A stretch of 64,000 bases of DNA from an uncultured Lachnospiraceae bacterium (GCA_946491665.1 CAMLYL010000003.1:1-64000); one strand, 5' to 3'. Positions 17,559 to 27,469 are shown, counted from the stretch's first letter. Notes: generated by a model not told the origin, from the letters alone. Made by a program: numbers and translations.

Positions 17559-17774
17559 ATGAAAGAGACAATCAGAGCAGCGGACATCATGAAATACGCG
17601 AAAGACTGCGTAGGACGCGCAAAAGTGCGGAAATCGGAAGGCCACTGGGCGACCGGATACGCATTGGAGCAGGAGGCCGGGAAGATGGTGGACGTACTGG
17701 CGTTATTTGCGGCAGACACGGAACAGGATTTTGGAAAAATCCGGGAAGAAGTCTTTGGGAAAGATTACTTCTGA
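17559..17774 (+). CDS. Phage protein, unknown function
   Basis: 71-aa ORF (MKETIRAADIMKYAKDCVG), in-line with the early operon. Confidence 0.45.
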   Translation: MKETIRAADIMKYAKDCVGRAKVRKSEGHWATGYALEQEAGKMVDVLALFAADTEQDFGKIREEVFGKDYF

Positions 17775-17793
17775 GCGGAGGAAGGAGAGAGCG

Positions 17794-18168
17794 ATGGAAG
17801 AAAATAAAACCACATACCAGTGCCCATTCTGCGGGCAGATGGTTATCATCAGCGTCGGGGCGGAGGATCCGCGGGAGGAGGCGATTGCTGCCTGCACCTG
17901 CTTCGGAGCGCAGCGGTATATCAGGATCAGACGCCAGAAAGAACAGACACGGGAAAATCTTGAGGTACTGATCGGGGAAAAGAGTGAAGATGAGATGTTT
18001 GCAGACGTCGTCATGCTGGCGCAGTACGCCGGGGATCTGGTCTGCGAAGAAGAAATGGATAAGGCGACACTGCAGATCGAAAAAGAGACCGTAACAATCT
18101 CGAGAAACCAGAAAGGGATCGTAAAGGTCAGCAGGACATCAAAGCGGCAGCAGTCGCTGGACGGATGA
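17794..18168 (+). CDS. Zinc-finger-like phage protein
   Basis: YQCPFCGQMVIISVG...ACTCFGA; AAGGAGAGAG RBS. Confidence 0.55.
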   Translation: MEENKTTYQCPFCGQMVIISVGAEDPREEAIAACTCFGAQRYIRIRRQKEQTRENLEVLIGEKSEDEMFADVVMLAQYAGDLVCEEEMDKATLQIEKETVTISRNQKGIVKVSRTSKRQQSLDG

Positions 18169-18204
18169 TCGCCTGAACAAGCAAAAGGAACGGAGGCGGA
18201 AGAT

Positions 18205-18489
18205 ATGAGCCGTGCACCGCGGGTGCTATATGACGTCTACGAAGAAGGGAAGCTACGATACAGGCTGATAAGCCTCTCAAAAGCGGCAGAGGTTACCGGG
18301 ACGGCTCGCAGCATAATCACCAGATCCGCAGAAAACGGTTATAAGATACACAAAAAATATACCGTAAAGGTGGCATGGAGGAGCGACTGCGAGAAGGACT
18401 ACACGGAGAGTGAGACGCGCCGGAAACTCGGAGACAAATTATACGATGAGTGGCAGCAGTTGAACCGGAGGTACGGGAGGAGATCATGA
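18205..18489 (+). CDS. HTH/NUMOD-like phage protein
   Basis: RLISLSKAAEVTGTARSIITRSAENGYKIHKKYTV. Confidence 0.5.
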   Translation: MSRAPRVLYDVYEEGKLRYRLISLSKAAEVTGTARSIITRSAENGYKIHKKYTVKVAWRSDCEKDYTESETRRKLGDKLYDEWQQLNRRYGRRS

Positions 18490-18851
18490 AAAAACGAAAA
18501 GAATTAAGCCCGGAAGAGAAAATAAAATCCCTGCGTGCTGACATCATAAGAGAAATAGACCACTGGGAATATATCAATGCTTACGGATGCAATGATCCGT
18601 TCTGGCCGGACGGAACAAATATGAATCTGACACGGAATCATATCATCCATGACAAACGCCAGATCGCAGAGATTTGTACGGAGAATAGCCTTCCTCTTCC
18701 GGAAGAGATGTACCTTCCCATACCACCGAAAGTGAATGAATACTACATGGCAAACCTGAAACAGAAAAAGAGGGTGGAGCGGATCAGGAACGAGTGGAAG
18801 ATCACAACCAAGAAGAATCAGTATGACAGGCAGCAGTTGTCATTATTTTAG
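18486..18851 (+). CDS. Phage protein ending in a QQLSLF clamp-binding-like motif
   Basis: ATGA overlap with upstream ORF; C-terminal QQLSLF. Confidence 0.55.
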   Translation: MKKRKELSPEEKIKSLRADIIREIDHWEYINAYGCNDPFWPDGTNMNLTRNHIIHDKRQIAEICTENSLPLPEEMYLPIPPKVNEYYMANLKQKKRVERIRNEWKITTKKNQYDRQQLSLF

Positions 18852-18860
18852 GAGCAGAAA

Positions 18861-21380
18861 ATGACATACAGGGAATTTTTACAGACAAAAGTAGAACTGG
18901 CCAAGGAAAGTGGTTTTGGGGTAAATCCAGAAGAGATCAACCCGGCATTAAAGCCGCACCAGAGAGATGCAGTAGCTTGGGCGCTGAAAGGCGGAAAGAG
19001 AGCATTATTTGAATCATTCGGATTGGGAAAAACCGTACAGGAAATAGAATTTTGCAGATTGGCAGCAGAACATATCGGAGGACAGGCGTTGATCGTCCTA
19101 CCGCTGGGAGTTAAGCAGGAATTTACCAGAGATGCAGTAGAACTGCTGGGATATGAAAAGCCGGTATACTGCCGGACAATGCAGGAAGTAAGGGAAACAG
19201 ATGCGCAGATTATACTTACCAATTACGAGAGAGTACGGGATGGAGATATTGACCCGAAATATTTCCAGGCGACATCACTGGACGAGGCTTCCGTGCTCCG
19301 GAGTTTCGGGAGCAAAACCTATCAGACATTCCTAGATAAATTCCGGGGAGTGCCATATAAGCTGGTAGCAACGGCAACACCGTCGCCGAATAAATACAAA
19401 GAGCTGATCCATTACGCCGGATACCTGGAAATCATGGATACCGGGCAGGCATTAACGAGGTTTTTCCAGAGAGACAGCACAAAAGCGAACAACCTCACCC
19501 TTTACCCAAACCAGGAAGATGAGTTTTGGATGTGGGTGTCTTCCTGGGCGCTGTTTATCACAAAGCCATCGGATCTCAATCCGGAATATTCCGATGAGGG
19601 ATATGACCTGCCGCCGCTGGAAGTAAGGACGCATGAAATTCCGGTAGAATACGGGAAAGCGGAAGACAAGGATGGACAACTCTCTTTGTTTACGCAGGCA
19701 GCAGCAGGGCTGAAGGATGCGGCGAAGGTAAAAAGGGACAGCATTGCGGCCAGGACGGAAAAAATGAAAGAGATTGTAGACGCATCGCCGGGGGAACATT
19801 TTGTGATTTGGCATGATCTGGAAGACGAACGGAATGCAATTAAAAAGGCTCTGCCGGAGGTAAAAGACATCTATGGGGCAATGGACTATGACAAACGGGA
19901 ACAGCGGGTAATAGATTTCTCTGACGGGAAAATCAGGCTGTTTGCCACGAAGAAATCACTGTCCGGATCCGGATGCAATTTCCAAAGGCACTGCCACCGG
20001 GAAATATTCATGGGGATTGATTATGAATTTAATGACTTTATACAGGCAATACACCGATGCTACCGGTTTTTACAGAGAGAAAAAGTCATTATTGATGTAA
20101 TCTACATGGAAAATGAACGGGAAATCTGGAAAGCCCTGCTGGAGAAATGGAAGAACCATAACCACATGGTAGAAAAGATGATCGCGATTGTAAAAAAGTA
20201 TGGCCTGAATGGCACAAACAAAGAGAAAAAGATGGAAAGGAAGATGGGAGTGAAAGGGACACGGGAAGAACGGACAGTGAAAGGGAACCATTACACGGCA
20301 GTCTATGGCGACTGTGTAGAGGAAACCAGGGAAATGGAAGAAAATAGCGTGGATCTGATTCATACATCAATTCCATTCGGGAATCACTATGAATACTCTG
20401 CAAATTATAATGATTTCGGGCACAACCAGAACACAGAGAGATTTTTTGAGCAGATGGATTATCTGACGCCGGAACTTTTGCGGGTACTAAGACCGGGAAG
20501 GGTTGCTGCGGTACATGTAAAAGATCGTGTGCTGTTCGGAAATGCGACAGGAACCGGAATGCCAACGATCGAACCATTCCACGCCATTTGCATTGAACAT
20601 TACATGAAACACGGGTTTCAGTATTTCGGGATGATTACGGTAGTGACTGATGTTGTGCGGGAAAACAACCAGACCTACCGGCTGGGATGGACAGAACAGT
20701 GCAAAGACGGTTCGAAGATGGGCGTGGGTTGCCCGGAATACATTCTGCTGTTCCGAAAACTCCCATCGGACCATTCAAAAGCCTACGCAGATACGCCGGT
20801 GACAAAAAGCAAGGAAGAGTATACCCGCGCGCAGTGGCAGATTGACGCACACGCTTACTGGCGCAGCTCCGGGGATCGCCTGATCAGGAAAGAAGAGTTG
20901 GAAAACCTGTCTGTAGATAATCTGCAGGCTGTGTACCGGGAATACTCGCGGGGGCATGTTTATGACTACAAAGAGCATGTAGCCCTGGCAAAGAAACTGG
21001 ATGAGCACGGGAAGCTGCCGGCTATATTTATGGTTGTGGCTCCGGGAAGCTGGAACCAGATGGAAGTATGGGACGATATTAACCGGATGAAAACCCTTAA
21101 CACTACCCAGAGCCGCCGGCGGAAGCAGATGCATGTCTGCCCGCTGCAGATTGACATCGTGGAACGGATCATCAACCGGTACAGCAACGAGGGTGATGTA
21201 GTATATGACCCGTTCGGCGGGCTGATGACCGTACCCATGACGGCGATAAAAATGGGGCGCTATGGGATCGGATGCGAACTGAACTGGGATTATTTCCGGG
21301 ATGGGGTTGGGTACCTGCAGGCGGCAGAAATAGAAGCAGATACACCGACATTATTTGATTTTTTAGGAGATGCATCATGA
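18861..21380 (+). CDS. SNF2-like helicase fused to DNA (N4/N6-type) methyltransferase
   Basis: Walker A ESFGLGKT, LDEAS box, IQAIHRCYRFLQ; methyltransferase motif IV TSIPFGNHYEYS and DPFGGLMTVPMTAIKMGRYGIGCELNWDYF. Confidence 0.85.
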   Translation: MTYREFLQTKVELAKESGFGVNPEEINPALKPHQRDAVAWALKGGKRALFESFGLGKTVQEIEFCRLAAEHIGGQALIVLPLGVKQEFTRDAVELLGYEKPVYCRTMQEVRETDAQIILTNYERVRDGDIDPKYFQATSLDEASVLRSFGSKTYQTFLDKFRGVPYKLVATATPSPNKYKELIHYAGYLEIMDTGQALTRFFQRDSTKANNLTLYPNQEDEFWMWVSSWALFITKPSDLNPEYSDEGYDLPPLEVRTHEIPVEYGKAEDKDGQLSLFTQAAAGLKDAAKVKRDSIAARTEKMKEIVDASPGEHFVIWHDLEDERNAIKKALPEVKDIYGAMDYDKREQRVIDFSDGKIRLFATKKSLSGSGCNFQRHCHREIFMGIDYEFNDFIQAIHRCYRFLQREKVIIDVIYMENEREIWKALLEKWKNHNHMVEKMIAIVKKYGLNGTNKEKKMERKMGVKGTREERTVKGNHYTAVYGDCVEETREMEENSVDLIHTSIPFGNHYEYSANYNDFGHNQNTERFFEQMDYLTPELLRVLRPGRVAAVHVKDRVLFGNATGTGMPTIEPFHAICIEHYMKHGFQYFGMITVVTDVVRENNQTYRLGWTEQCKDGSKMGVGCPEYILLFRKLPSDHSKAYADTPVTKSKEEYTRAQWQIDAHAYWRSSGDRLIRKEELENLSVDNLQAVYREYSRGHVYDYKEHVALAKKLDEHGKLPAIFMVVAPGSWNQMEVWDDINRMKTLNTTQSRRRKQMHVCPLQIDIVERIINRYSNEGDVVYDPFGGLMTVPMTAIKMGRYGIGCELNWDYFRDGVGYLQAAEIEADTPTLFDFLGDAS

Positions 21381-21718
21381 AATTAGTATATATTTGCAGT
21401 CCATATGATGGGGACCTGCAGGATTATGTCAAGGCAAAAGCCTATTGCCGGGAAGTAATCCGGGAAGGGAATTTGCCGGTCTCCTTGCACGTCTATCTGC
21501 CGCCGCTGATCCAGAGAGACGAAGAAGAAAACGAAAAAGATCAGAAATATGCTCTGGCAGCAGCCGCAGCAATGATCCCGCATTGCGACGAGGTAAGAGT
21601 ATACGGGCACAAAATCACGGAGAAGATGCAAAAGGAAATAGCGATTGCAAATGAGTACAGGATGGCCGTGAAATACGAAGAGGAAAACAGGTATTATGAA
21701 AGAAAAGACAGAAAATGA
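21377..21718 (+). CDS. DUF4406-like nucleoside 2-deoxyribosyltransferase-fold protein
   Basis: MKLVYICSPYDGDLQDYVKAKAYCREVIREGNLPVSLHVYLP...IPHCDEVRVYGHKITEKMQKEI. Confidence 0.65.
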   Translation: MKLVYICSPYDGDLQDYVKAKAYCREVIREGNLPVSLHVYLPPLIQRDEEENEKDQKYALAAAAAMIPHCDEVRVYGHKITEKMQKEIAIANEYRMAVKYEEENRYYERKDRK

Positions 21719-21791
21719 ACCACTGATGCTGCCAATCAAACGGAAATGGTTTGATATGACCCGGAAAGGAGAGCAGAGATGGAGTATTTAG
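21696..21791 (+). pseudogene. Truncated ASCH-domain protein
   Basis: MKEKTENEPLMLPIKRKWFDMTRKGEQRWSI*: ASCH-like LPIKRKWFDMxxxGE start, then stop. Confidence 0.45.
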
Positions 21792-22090
21792 CGTTTCGCG
21801 TGAGACGGGGGAGGAAAGAAAGGTACTGGTCTCCGTGCAAAAAGCAGGAACTGATAAAAAGGCTGGCAGAATATGAAGATGCTGGGCTGGATCCGGAAGA
21901 GGTCAGGAACTTAAAGAAGCGTGATACGGCAGCAGCCGCAAAAACAGAAACGAACTCAGAGAGAACTCTTTTCCGTTGCCCGGTATGCGGCCACATCTAC
22001 AGGATTGCCTACAGTGACGGCCTGGTCGCCGGGGAGATCCCGGCATTCTGCCAGGACTGCGGGCAGCGGTTGCTACAAAAGAAGAAATAA
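21779..22090 (+). CDS. Zinc-ribbon phage protein
   Basis: Two CxxC pairs: FRCPVCGHIYRIAYSDGLVAGEIPAFCQDCGQRL. Confidence 0.6.
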   Translation: MEYLAFRVRRGRKERYWSPCKKQELIKRLAEYEDAGLDPEEVRNLKKRDTAAAAKTETNSERTLFRCPVCGHIYRIAYSDGLVAGEIPAFCQDCGQRLLQKKK

Positions 22091-22116
22091 AAGGAATACA
22101 TCAAGGAGGTAAGAAA

Positions 22117-22398
22117 GTGGCAGCAGGACAAAAACCATCAGAAGAAAAAAGCATGGATAAAATAAGCATCACACTCACCTTATATTTTGAGATTAAGGAT
22201 GCTGACCTGTTTGGAGGAGATGGGACTGTGGGATATACAAAAATCCATTCAGATCTGAGAATATCCCATTTGGAGCATTTTAATGCTGCAGAATATGCAA
22301 AAGCTCTTGCTGAGGATACAGCGAAGCTCTTACATACATCACCGGAAAATATGAAAATTATATCAAGAATGGAATATGAGGAAAATACGGAGGAATGA
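22117..22398 (+). CDS. Phage protein, unknown function
   Basis: AAGGAGG RBS before GTG start; 93 aa. Confidence 0.5.
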   Translation: MAAGQKPSEEKSMDKISITLTLYFEIKDADLFGGDGTVGYTKIHSDLRISHLEHFNAAEYAKALAEDTAKLLHTSPENMKIISRMEYEENTEE

Positions 22399-22588
22399 CA
22401 CGATAGGAACATTAATGGAATTTCTGGCCGCCGCCGGCGGAAACACAGAATGGTCCCTGGCATATTGGAAATGGCTGGCAGCAGGGATCTTTATGAATAT
22501 CATGATATGCACCAGAACCAGACGATGGAAGGACCCAGAAGACATTTGTTGGTTTGATTAAAGCTTTATTGGCAGCAGGAGGGAAGGA

Positions 22589-22795
22589 ATGCGAGCGGAG
22601 GGATGTTTGATATTGTGCCCATTTTATAAGAGTCATGATGCGGTAAGGATATACTGCGAGGGAATCAATGAAAAATGCAGGAATGGTCTTTGGTTTAGTT
22701 CAAAAGATCCGAGGAAAGAGTATATGAGTACATACTGCAAGAAGGACTATAAAGCATGCGCAATCTATCAAATGCTGGAAAAAAAGTATAAATAG
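22589..22795 (+). CDS. Cys-rich small phage protein
   Basis: MRAEGCLILCPFYKSHDAVRIYCEGINEKC...YCKKDYKACAIYQ; RBS GGAGGGAAGG. Confidence 0.55.
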   Translation: MRAEGCLILCPFYKSHDAVRIYCEGINEKCRNGLWFSSKDPRKEYMSTYCKKDYKACAIYQMLEKKYK

Positions 22796-22806
22796 TACAT
22801 GAATAA

Positions 22807-22832
22807 AAGGGCCTGGAAAGGCTCTTTTTTCA
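22807..22832 (+). terminator. Terminator at end of early region
   Basis: AAAGGGCCT GGAA AGGCTCTTTTTT hairpin. Confidence 0.7.
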
Positions 22833-22833
22833 T

Positions 22834-22849
22834 GGGGTGGACTATGAAA
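22834..22849 (+). repeat. Repeated element GGGGTGGACTATGAAA, copy 1
   Basis: Identical 16-mer also at 27391 and 43038. Confidence 0.8.
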
Positions 22850-22890
22850 AAACGAGCAGAATTTATAAATTAAATATCAGGAGGTGCGCG

Positions 22891-23619
22891 ATGACGAAAT
22901 TAACAGAGAAGCAGGAACGCTTTCTCTGCAACATTGTCTATAAAGGCATGTCACAAAGGAAAGCGTACCGGGAAGCATATCAGAATTTTACCATGAAAGA
23001 TGCGTCCATAGATGCGGCCGCAAATAAGCTCCTGAAGAGTACTAAGGTTTTACTAAGGCTGGAGGAGATGAAAAATGAAAAAGAGGGGGAAGAGATTTTT
23101 GACCTGACTCTGAAGGAAGAAAAGTTTGTTGAAGCCTTGATTTTAGGGGATTCTCAACGCCAGGCATATAAAAAAGCATATAATTGTAGGAAATTTTCAG
23201 ATAAAACTGTAGATGAGAAGGCCAGCAGGCTGTTTAAAAGTGGCAAGGTTCAGGCAAGGTATAAACAGCTAAAAAAAAGGGCGCTTAAGGCAGCAGAAGA
23301 TGGCACCATTATGGAACATACGGAGATGATGCGCAGGCTTTCAGACACGGCCAGAAGTAACTTGGGGGATGTATTGCAGGTAGAAGTGGATGAAAGGGGT
23401 AGCGTGGATATCCGGATGAGAAAAGATTTTGATCTTACAAATGTGAAGGAAATCTATCTGGATCGGAGTGGAAATTTGCGGGTAAAGATGCAGGATCCGG
23501 TAAATGCCATGGTGAAGCTTGCAGATATTACGAAGGGAGCCAGGGAAATGGAAAGAGAGAGTACGGCAAACCATGTGCGGATTGAAATTGCAGATAATGG
23601 GGAAGGGTACCAGGGATGA
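22891..23619 (+). CDS. terS: Terminase small subunit with duplicated N-terminal domain
   Basis: LTEKQERFLCNIVYKGMSQRKAYREAY and LTLKEEKFVEALILGDSQRQAYKKAY in tandem. Directly upstream of terL. Confidence 0.85.
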   Translation: MTKLTEKQERFLCNIVYKGMSQRKAYREAYQNFTMKDASIDAAANKLLKSTKVLLRLEEMKNEKEGEEIFDLTLKEEKFVEALILGDSQRQAYKKAYNCRKFSDKTVDEKASRLFKSGKVQARYKQLKKRALKAAEDGTIMEHTEMMRRLSDTARSNLGDVLQVEVDERGSVDIRMRKDFDLTNVKEIYLDRSGNLRVKMQDPVNAMVKLADITKGAREMERESTANHVRIEIADNGEGYQG

Positions 23620-24995
23620 TCTTGAAGATTCCGGAACCGAATGCGAAGCAGAAACTATTTTTGAAAGATACCCATAGAAGGGTAGGCTATGGTGGGGCGC
23701 GTGGAGGCGGAAAGTCCTGGGCAGTGCGGACGAAGGCGATAATCATGGCAGGAGCATATCCGGGGATCCGTCAGTTGATTGTGAGAAAAACTTATCCTGA
23801 ACTGTATGAAAACCATATAAATATTATGCGTCCTATGCTGGCAGGTATTGCGAAGTACAGCGATAAAGAAAAGCGGCTGACATTCATAAATGGCTCTACC
23901 ATCAAGTTTATGTACTGCCAGTATGATAAAGACCTGGATAAGCTGCAGGGTCAGGAATATGACATTATTTATTTCGACGAGGCCACCCAGCTGACAGAGT
24001 ACCAGATGAAAACGATAGATGCTACCTGCCGGGGAGCCAATGATTTCCCGAAGCGAACGTATTATACCTGTAATCCAGGCGGCGTGGGTCATGCTTATAT
24101 TAAGCGGATTTTTATTGAACGGCGCTATGAGGACAATGAAAATCCGGAGGAATACAGTTTCATTCAGGCTTTGCCGACAGATAATCGGATTCTGATGGAA
24201 AAGAACCCGGAGTACATAAAAACACTGGAAGCGCTTCCACCAAAACTACGGAAGGCATGGCTGGAAGGGAGCTGGGATATCTTTGAAGGTCAGTTCTTCG
24301 AAGAGTTCCAGGATAATCCGGAGCATTACGATGATCGGCGGTGGACACATGTGATCCAGCCGTTCGAGATACCGGCAGGATGGAAGATATACCGAAGTTA
24401 TGATTTTGGATATTCAAAGCCGTTTTCCTGCGGATGGTGGGCCGTAGATTACGATGGTGTGATTTATCGCATTCTGGAACTGTATGGATGGAATGGAATA
24501 CCAAATGAAGGCCTAAAATGGGATGCACATCAGCAATTTGCCAAAATTCATGAAGTAGAGACAACACATCCGTTGCTGAAAGGGAGACATATTACAGGGG
24601 TGGCGGACCCGGCGATCTGGAACAAAGAAACTGGTGAAAGTATTGAGGAAGTGGCGGCAAAGCATCAGGTATATTTCAGCAGGGGAGATAATGCGCGGAT
24701 TCCTGGATGGATGCAGATCCATTATCGTTTGACTTTTGATGATAACGGATATCCCATGATGTATGCATTTAACACTTGTAAGAATTTCATTCGGACAATG
24801 CCTCTTCAGGTGTACTCAGAGACAATACCGGAAGATTTGGATACTGATATGGAAGATCATATACCGGACGAAGTGCGGTATTTCTGCATGTCCCGGCCGA
24901 TAAGCCCGCGGGTAAAAGAAGTATATGAACCAATCAAAGATGATCCGCTGGACATGGTGGCAGATATGAGACGGAGAGCCAGCATAAGGAGGTAG
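23616..24995 (+). CDS. terL: Terminase large subunit
   Basis: GGARGGGKSWAVRTKA Walker A, DIIYFDEATQLTEYQ Walker B, YYTCNPGGVGHAY. Confidence 0.95.
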   Translation: MILKIPEPNAKQKLFLKDTHRRVGYGGARGGGKSWAVRTKAIIMAGAYPGIRQLIVRKTYPELYENHINIMRPMLAGIAKYSDKEKRLTFINGSTIKFMYCQYDKDLDKLQGQEYDIIYFDEATQLTEYQMKTIDATCRGANDFPKRTYYTCNPGGVGHAYIKRIFIERRYEDNENPEEYSFIQALPTDNRILMEKNPEYIKTLEALPPKLRKAWLEGSWDIFEGQFFEEFQDNPEHYDDRRWTHVIQPFEIPAGWKIYRSYDFGYSKPFSCGWWAVDYDGVIYRILELYGWNGIPNEGLKWDAHQQFAKIHEVETTHPLLKGRHITGVADPAIWNKETGESIEEVAAKHQVYFSRGDNARIPGWMQIHYRLTFDDNGYPMMYAFNTCKNFIRTMPLQVYSETIPEDLDTDMEDHIPDEVRYFCMSRPISPRVKEVYEPIKDDPLDMVADMRRRASIRR

Positions 24996-24998
24996 CAG

Positions 24999-27071
24999 AT
25001 GGCAGATAGAAGAAAAGAAATGGACAATGAACAGGAAAAACGTTTTGGAAAGAGAAGAAATAGTGGACGCAGCGAAGATGGAAATATGCAGATTCCAAGA
25101 CGGCAGCAGGGGCCTGCAGAAAGAATACCCGAATATCAGCAGACCCAGATGCAGCAGAAAACGGCTCCAATTCAAAGTGGCAGCAGACAAACCACCGGAG
25201 CCGAAAACACGGATGAATCTGAGAGCGTTAGAATTGTGCAAAATCCGGTGATAGGGACTGCTCAGGTACGGAAAGCACGGGAGACGCTGAAAAAATACAA
25301 GGACGGGAAAGCACGTCTGGAACAGCGGATTGTGAATAATGAACAGTGGTATAAGATGCGCCACTGGAAGGAACTGCAGCCAGTTGGGAAAACGGATGAT
25401 CCGAAACCGGCTTCCGGATGGCTCTTTAACTGCATTATGAGTAAACATGCAGATTTCATGGATTCTTATCCGGAACCCAATATTCTTCCCAGGGAAGCCG
25501 GAGATAAGGAGGAGGCCCAAGAACTTTCTTCTATCATCCCGGTGATTTTGGAACAGAATAAATTTGAACAGACGTATTCAGATGCCTGCTGGTACAAACT
25601 GAAAACTGGTACGGGGTGTTTTGGAGTGTTTTGGGATAAAACGAAACTGAACGGATTGGGGGACATTAATATTCAGCAGATCGATCTTTTAAATTTGTTC
25701 TGGGAGCCTGGGATTAAGGATCTGCAGAAGAGCAGGAACCTGTTTTATCTGAACATCGTAGATATTGATATTTTAGAAGAACGATATCCGGAATTGAAAG
25801 GAAAAGTGAAACCGGATACCTCGGATATTAAGAAGTATGTGTATGATGACACGGTTTCCACAGAGAATAAGTGCATTGTGGTGGATTGGTATTATCACAA
25901 GATGATAAATAAGAAATTTACCCTGCAGTATTGTAAATTCTGCGGAGATGAGGTGCTCTATGCAACGGAAAATGAGCCAGGAGCGGAACGCGGCTGGTAT
26001 GATCATGGAAAATATCCGTTTGTCTTTGATGTTCTTTTCCGGGAAGAGGGACTGCCGACAGGATTCGGATATGTGGATGTGTGTAAAGAAGCGCAGGAGT
26101 CCATTGATCGAATGAATAATGATATAGAAGTAAGCGCCAGATGGGCGGCACGCCCCCGCTGGTTCATACGCAATGACGGCGGCGTGAATGAAGAAGAGTA
26201 TGCGGATCTGTCCAGCCCTTTTGTCCATGTAGACGGAAATATGTCAGAAGATTCGATGAAGGAAATCGTCACGAATCCGGTGAGTGATGTGTATGTGACT
26301 GTCTTAAATAATAAGATTGAGGAGCTGAAAGAAACGTCTGGAAATCGGGATGTGAATAACGGCGGGGCTACATCCGGCGTGACAGCAGCCTCAGCGATTG
26401 CGGCTATGCAGGAACAGTCCGGGAAGTCCAGTAGGGATATGATAAAAGCCTCTTACCGGGCCTATGCGCAGGTAATAGAGATGGTGATTGAACTGATCCG
26501 GCAGTTTTATGATATGCCAAGGAAATTTCGGATTATTGGAGAGAATGGACAGGAACAATTTACCACGTACTCCAATGACAGACTGAAACTGCAGTATCAG
26601 GGGAAGGCTTTCGGCGTGGATATGGGATATCGTCTCCCGGTGTTCGATATTAAAGTGTCAGCTCAGAAAGAGAATCCCTATTCGAAGGTCAGTCAGAATG
26701 AACTTGCTCTGCAGTTTTATAATGCAGGATTCTTTAATCCGGAGATGGCAGATCAGGCATTGGCGTGTATTGAGATGATGGATTTCACAGGAAAGGATGC
26801 GATTGTCCAGAAGATTACATCCAACGGAACCATATATCAGCAGATGTTAGAGATGCAGCAGCAGATCCTTATGTTGTCACAGATCATAGATCAGACACAG
26901 GGGACAGGTCTGGCCGCCGCAAAAGCCGGCGAAATGACAGGACAGAAAACGCCGGCCGGGAAGGATGTAAATATTCGTGAATCCGGATCTCTCGGAGAAT
27001 TGAAGCAGGAGGAAAGTGGTGTGGTATCGAATGCACGGGAGCGTGCAAATCAGGCCACATCACCAAGGTAA
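24999..27071 (+). CDS. Portal protein, P22-like
   Basis: 690 aa following terL; FVFDVLFREEGLPTGFGYVDVCKEAQESIDRMNNDIEVSARWAARPRWF. Confidence 0.85.
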   Translation: MADRRKEMDNEQEKRFGKRRNSGRSEDGNMQIPRRQQGPAERIPEYQQTQMQQKTAPIQSGSRQTTGAENTDESESVRIVQNPVIGTAQVRKARETLKKYKDGKARLEQRIVNNEQWYKMRHWKELQPVGKTDDPKPASGWLFNCIMSKHADFMDSYPEPNILPREAGDKEEAQELSSIIPVILEQNKFEQTYSDACWYKLKTGTGCFGVFWDKTKLNGLGDINIQQIDLLNLFWEPGIKDLQKSRNLFYLNIVDIDILEERYPELKGKVKPDTSDIKKYVYDDTVSTENKCIVVDWYYHKMINKKFTLQYCKFCGDEVLYATENEPGAERGWYDHGKYPFVFDVLFREEGLPTGFGYVDVCKEAQESIDRMNNDIEVSARWAARPRWFIRNDGGVNEEEYADLSSPFVHVDGNMSEDSMKEIVTNPVSDVYVTVLNNKIEELKETSGNRDVNNGGATSGVTAASAIAAMQEQSGKSSRDMIKASYRAYAQVIEMVIELIRQFYDMPRKFRIIGENGQEQFTTYSNDRLKLQYQGKAFGVDMGYRLPVFDIKVSAQKENPYSKVSQNELALQFYNAGFFNPEMADQALACIEMMDFTGKDAIVQKITSNGTIYQQMLEMQQQILMLSQIIDQTQGTGLAAAKAGEMTGQKTPAGKDVNIRESGSLGELKQEESGVVSNARERANQATSPR

Positions 27072-27074
27072 AAG

Positions 27075-27389
27075 ATGATTGAGGTAAGATATTCAGATCG
27101 ACTGATAAAGATGAATGGCCATGCGGGCCATGGCGAGATTGGAAAAGATATTGTGTGTGCCGGGGCTTCTGCTTTATGGCTGGCCGTGGCATCCAAAATG
27201 GAGAAAGAACAGCGTCTTTGCCATGTCACGGTTTCTTTTCATCAGGAGAAAGGGAATACAGCGATTTTTATCAGGACCATAAAACCGGGCTATGAGGAGC
27301 GGATCCGGGAAGTGTGGGATACTTTTATCTGCGGAATGCAGGTGATCGCATCAAATTATCCAGATTGTGTTTCCCTGAAAAAAATATAG
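27075..27389 (+). CDS. prp: Ribosomal-processing cysteine protease Prp homologue, phage-encoded
   Basis: MNGHAGHGEIGKDIVCAGASALWLA: GHA...G.DIVCA..S Prp active-site pattern. Confidence 0.88.
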   Translation: MIEVRYSDRLIKMNGHAGHGEIGKDIVCAGASALWLAVASKMEKEQRLCHVTVSFHQEKGNTAIFIRTIKPGYEERIREVWDTFICGMQVIASNYPDCVSLKKI

Positions 27390-27390
27390 A

Positions 27391-27406
27391 GGGGTGGACT
27401 ATGAAA
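27391..27406 (+). repeat. Repeated element GGGGTGGACTATGAAA, copy 2
   Basis: Identical to copies at 22834 and 43038. Confidence 0.8.
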
Positions 27407-27469
27407 GGAAAATAAGGCTTGTTAAGATGCATACATAAGGGTCGCGCCTATAACGCAGAGGAGAGTCAT

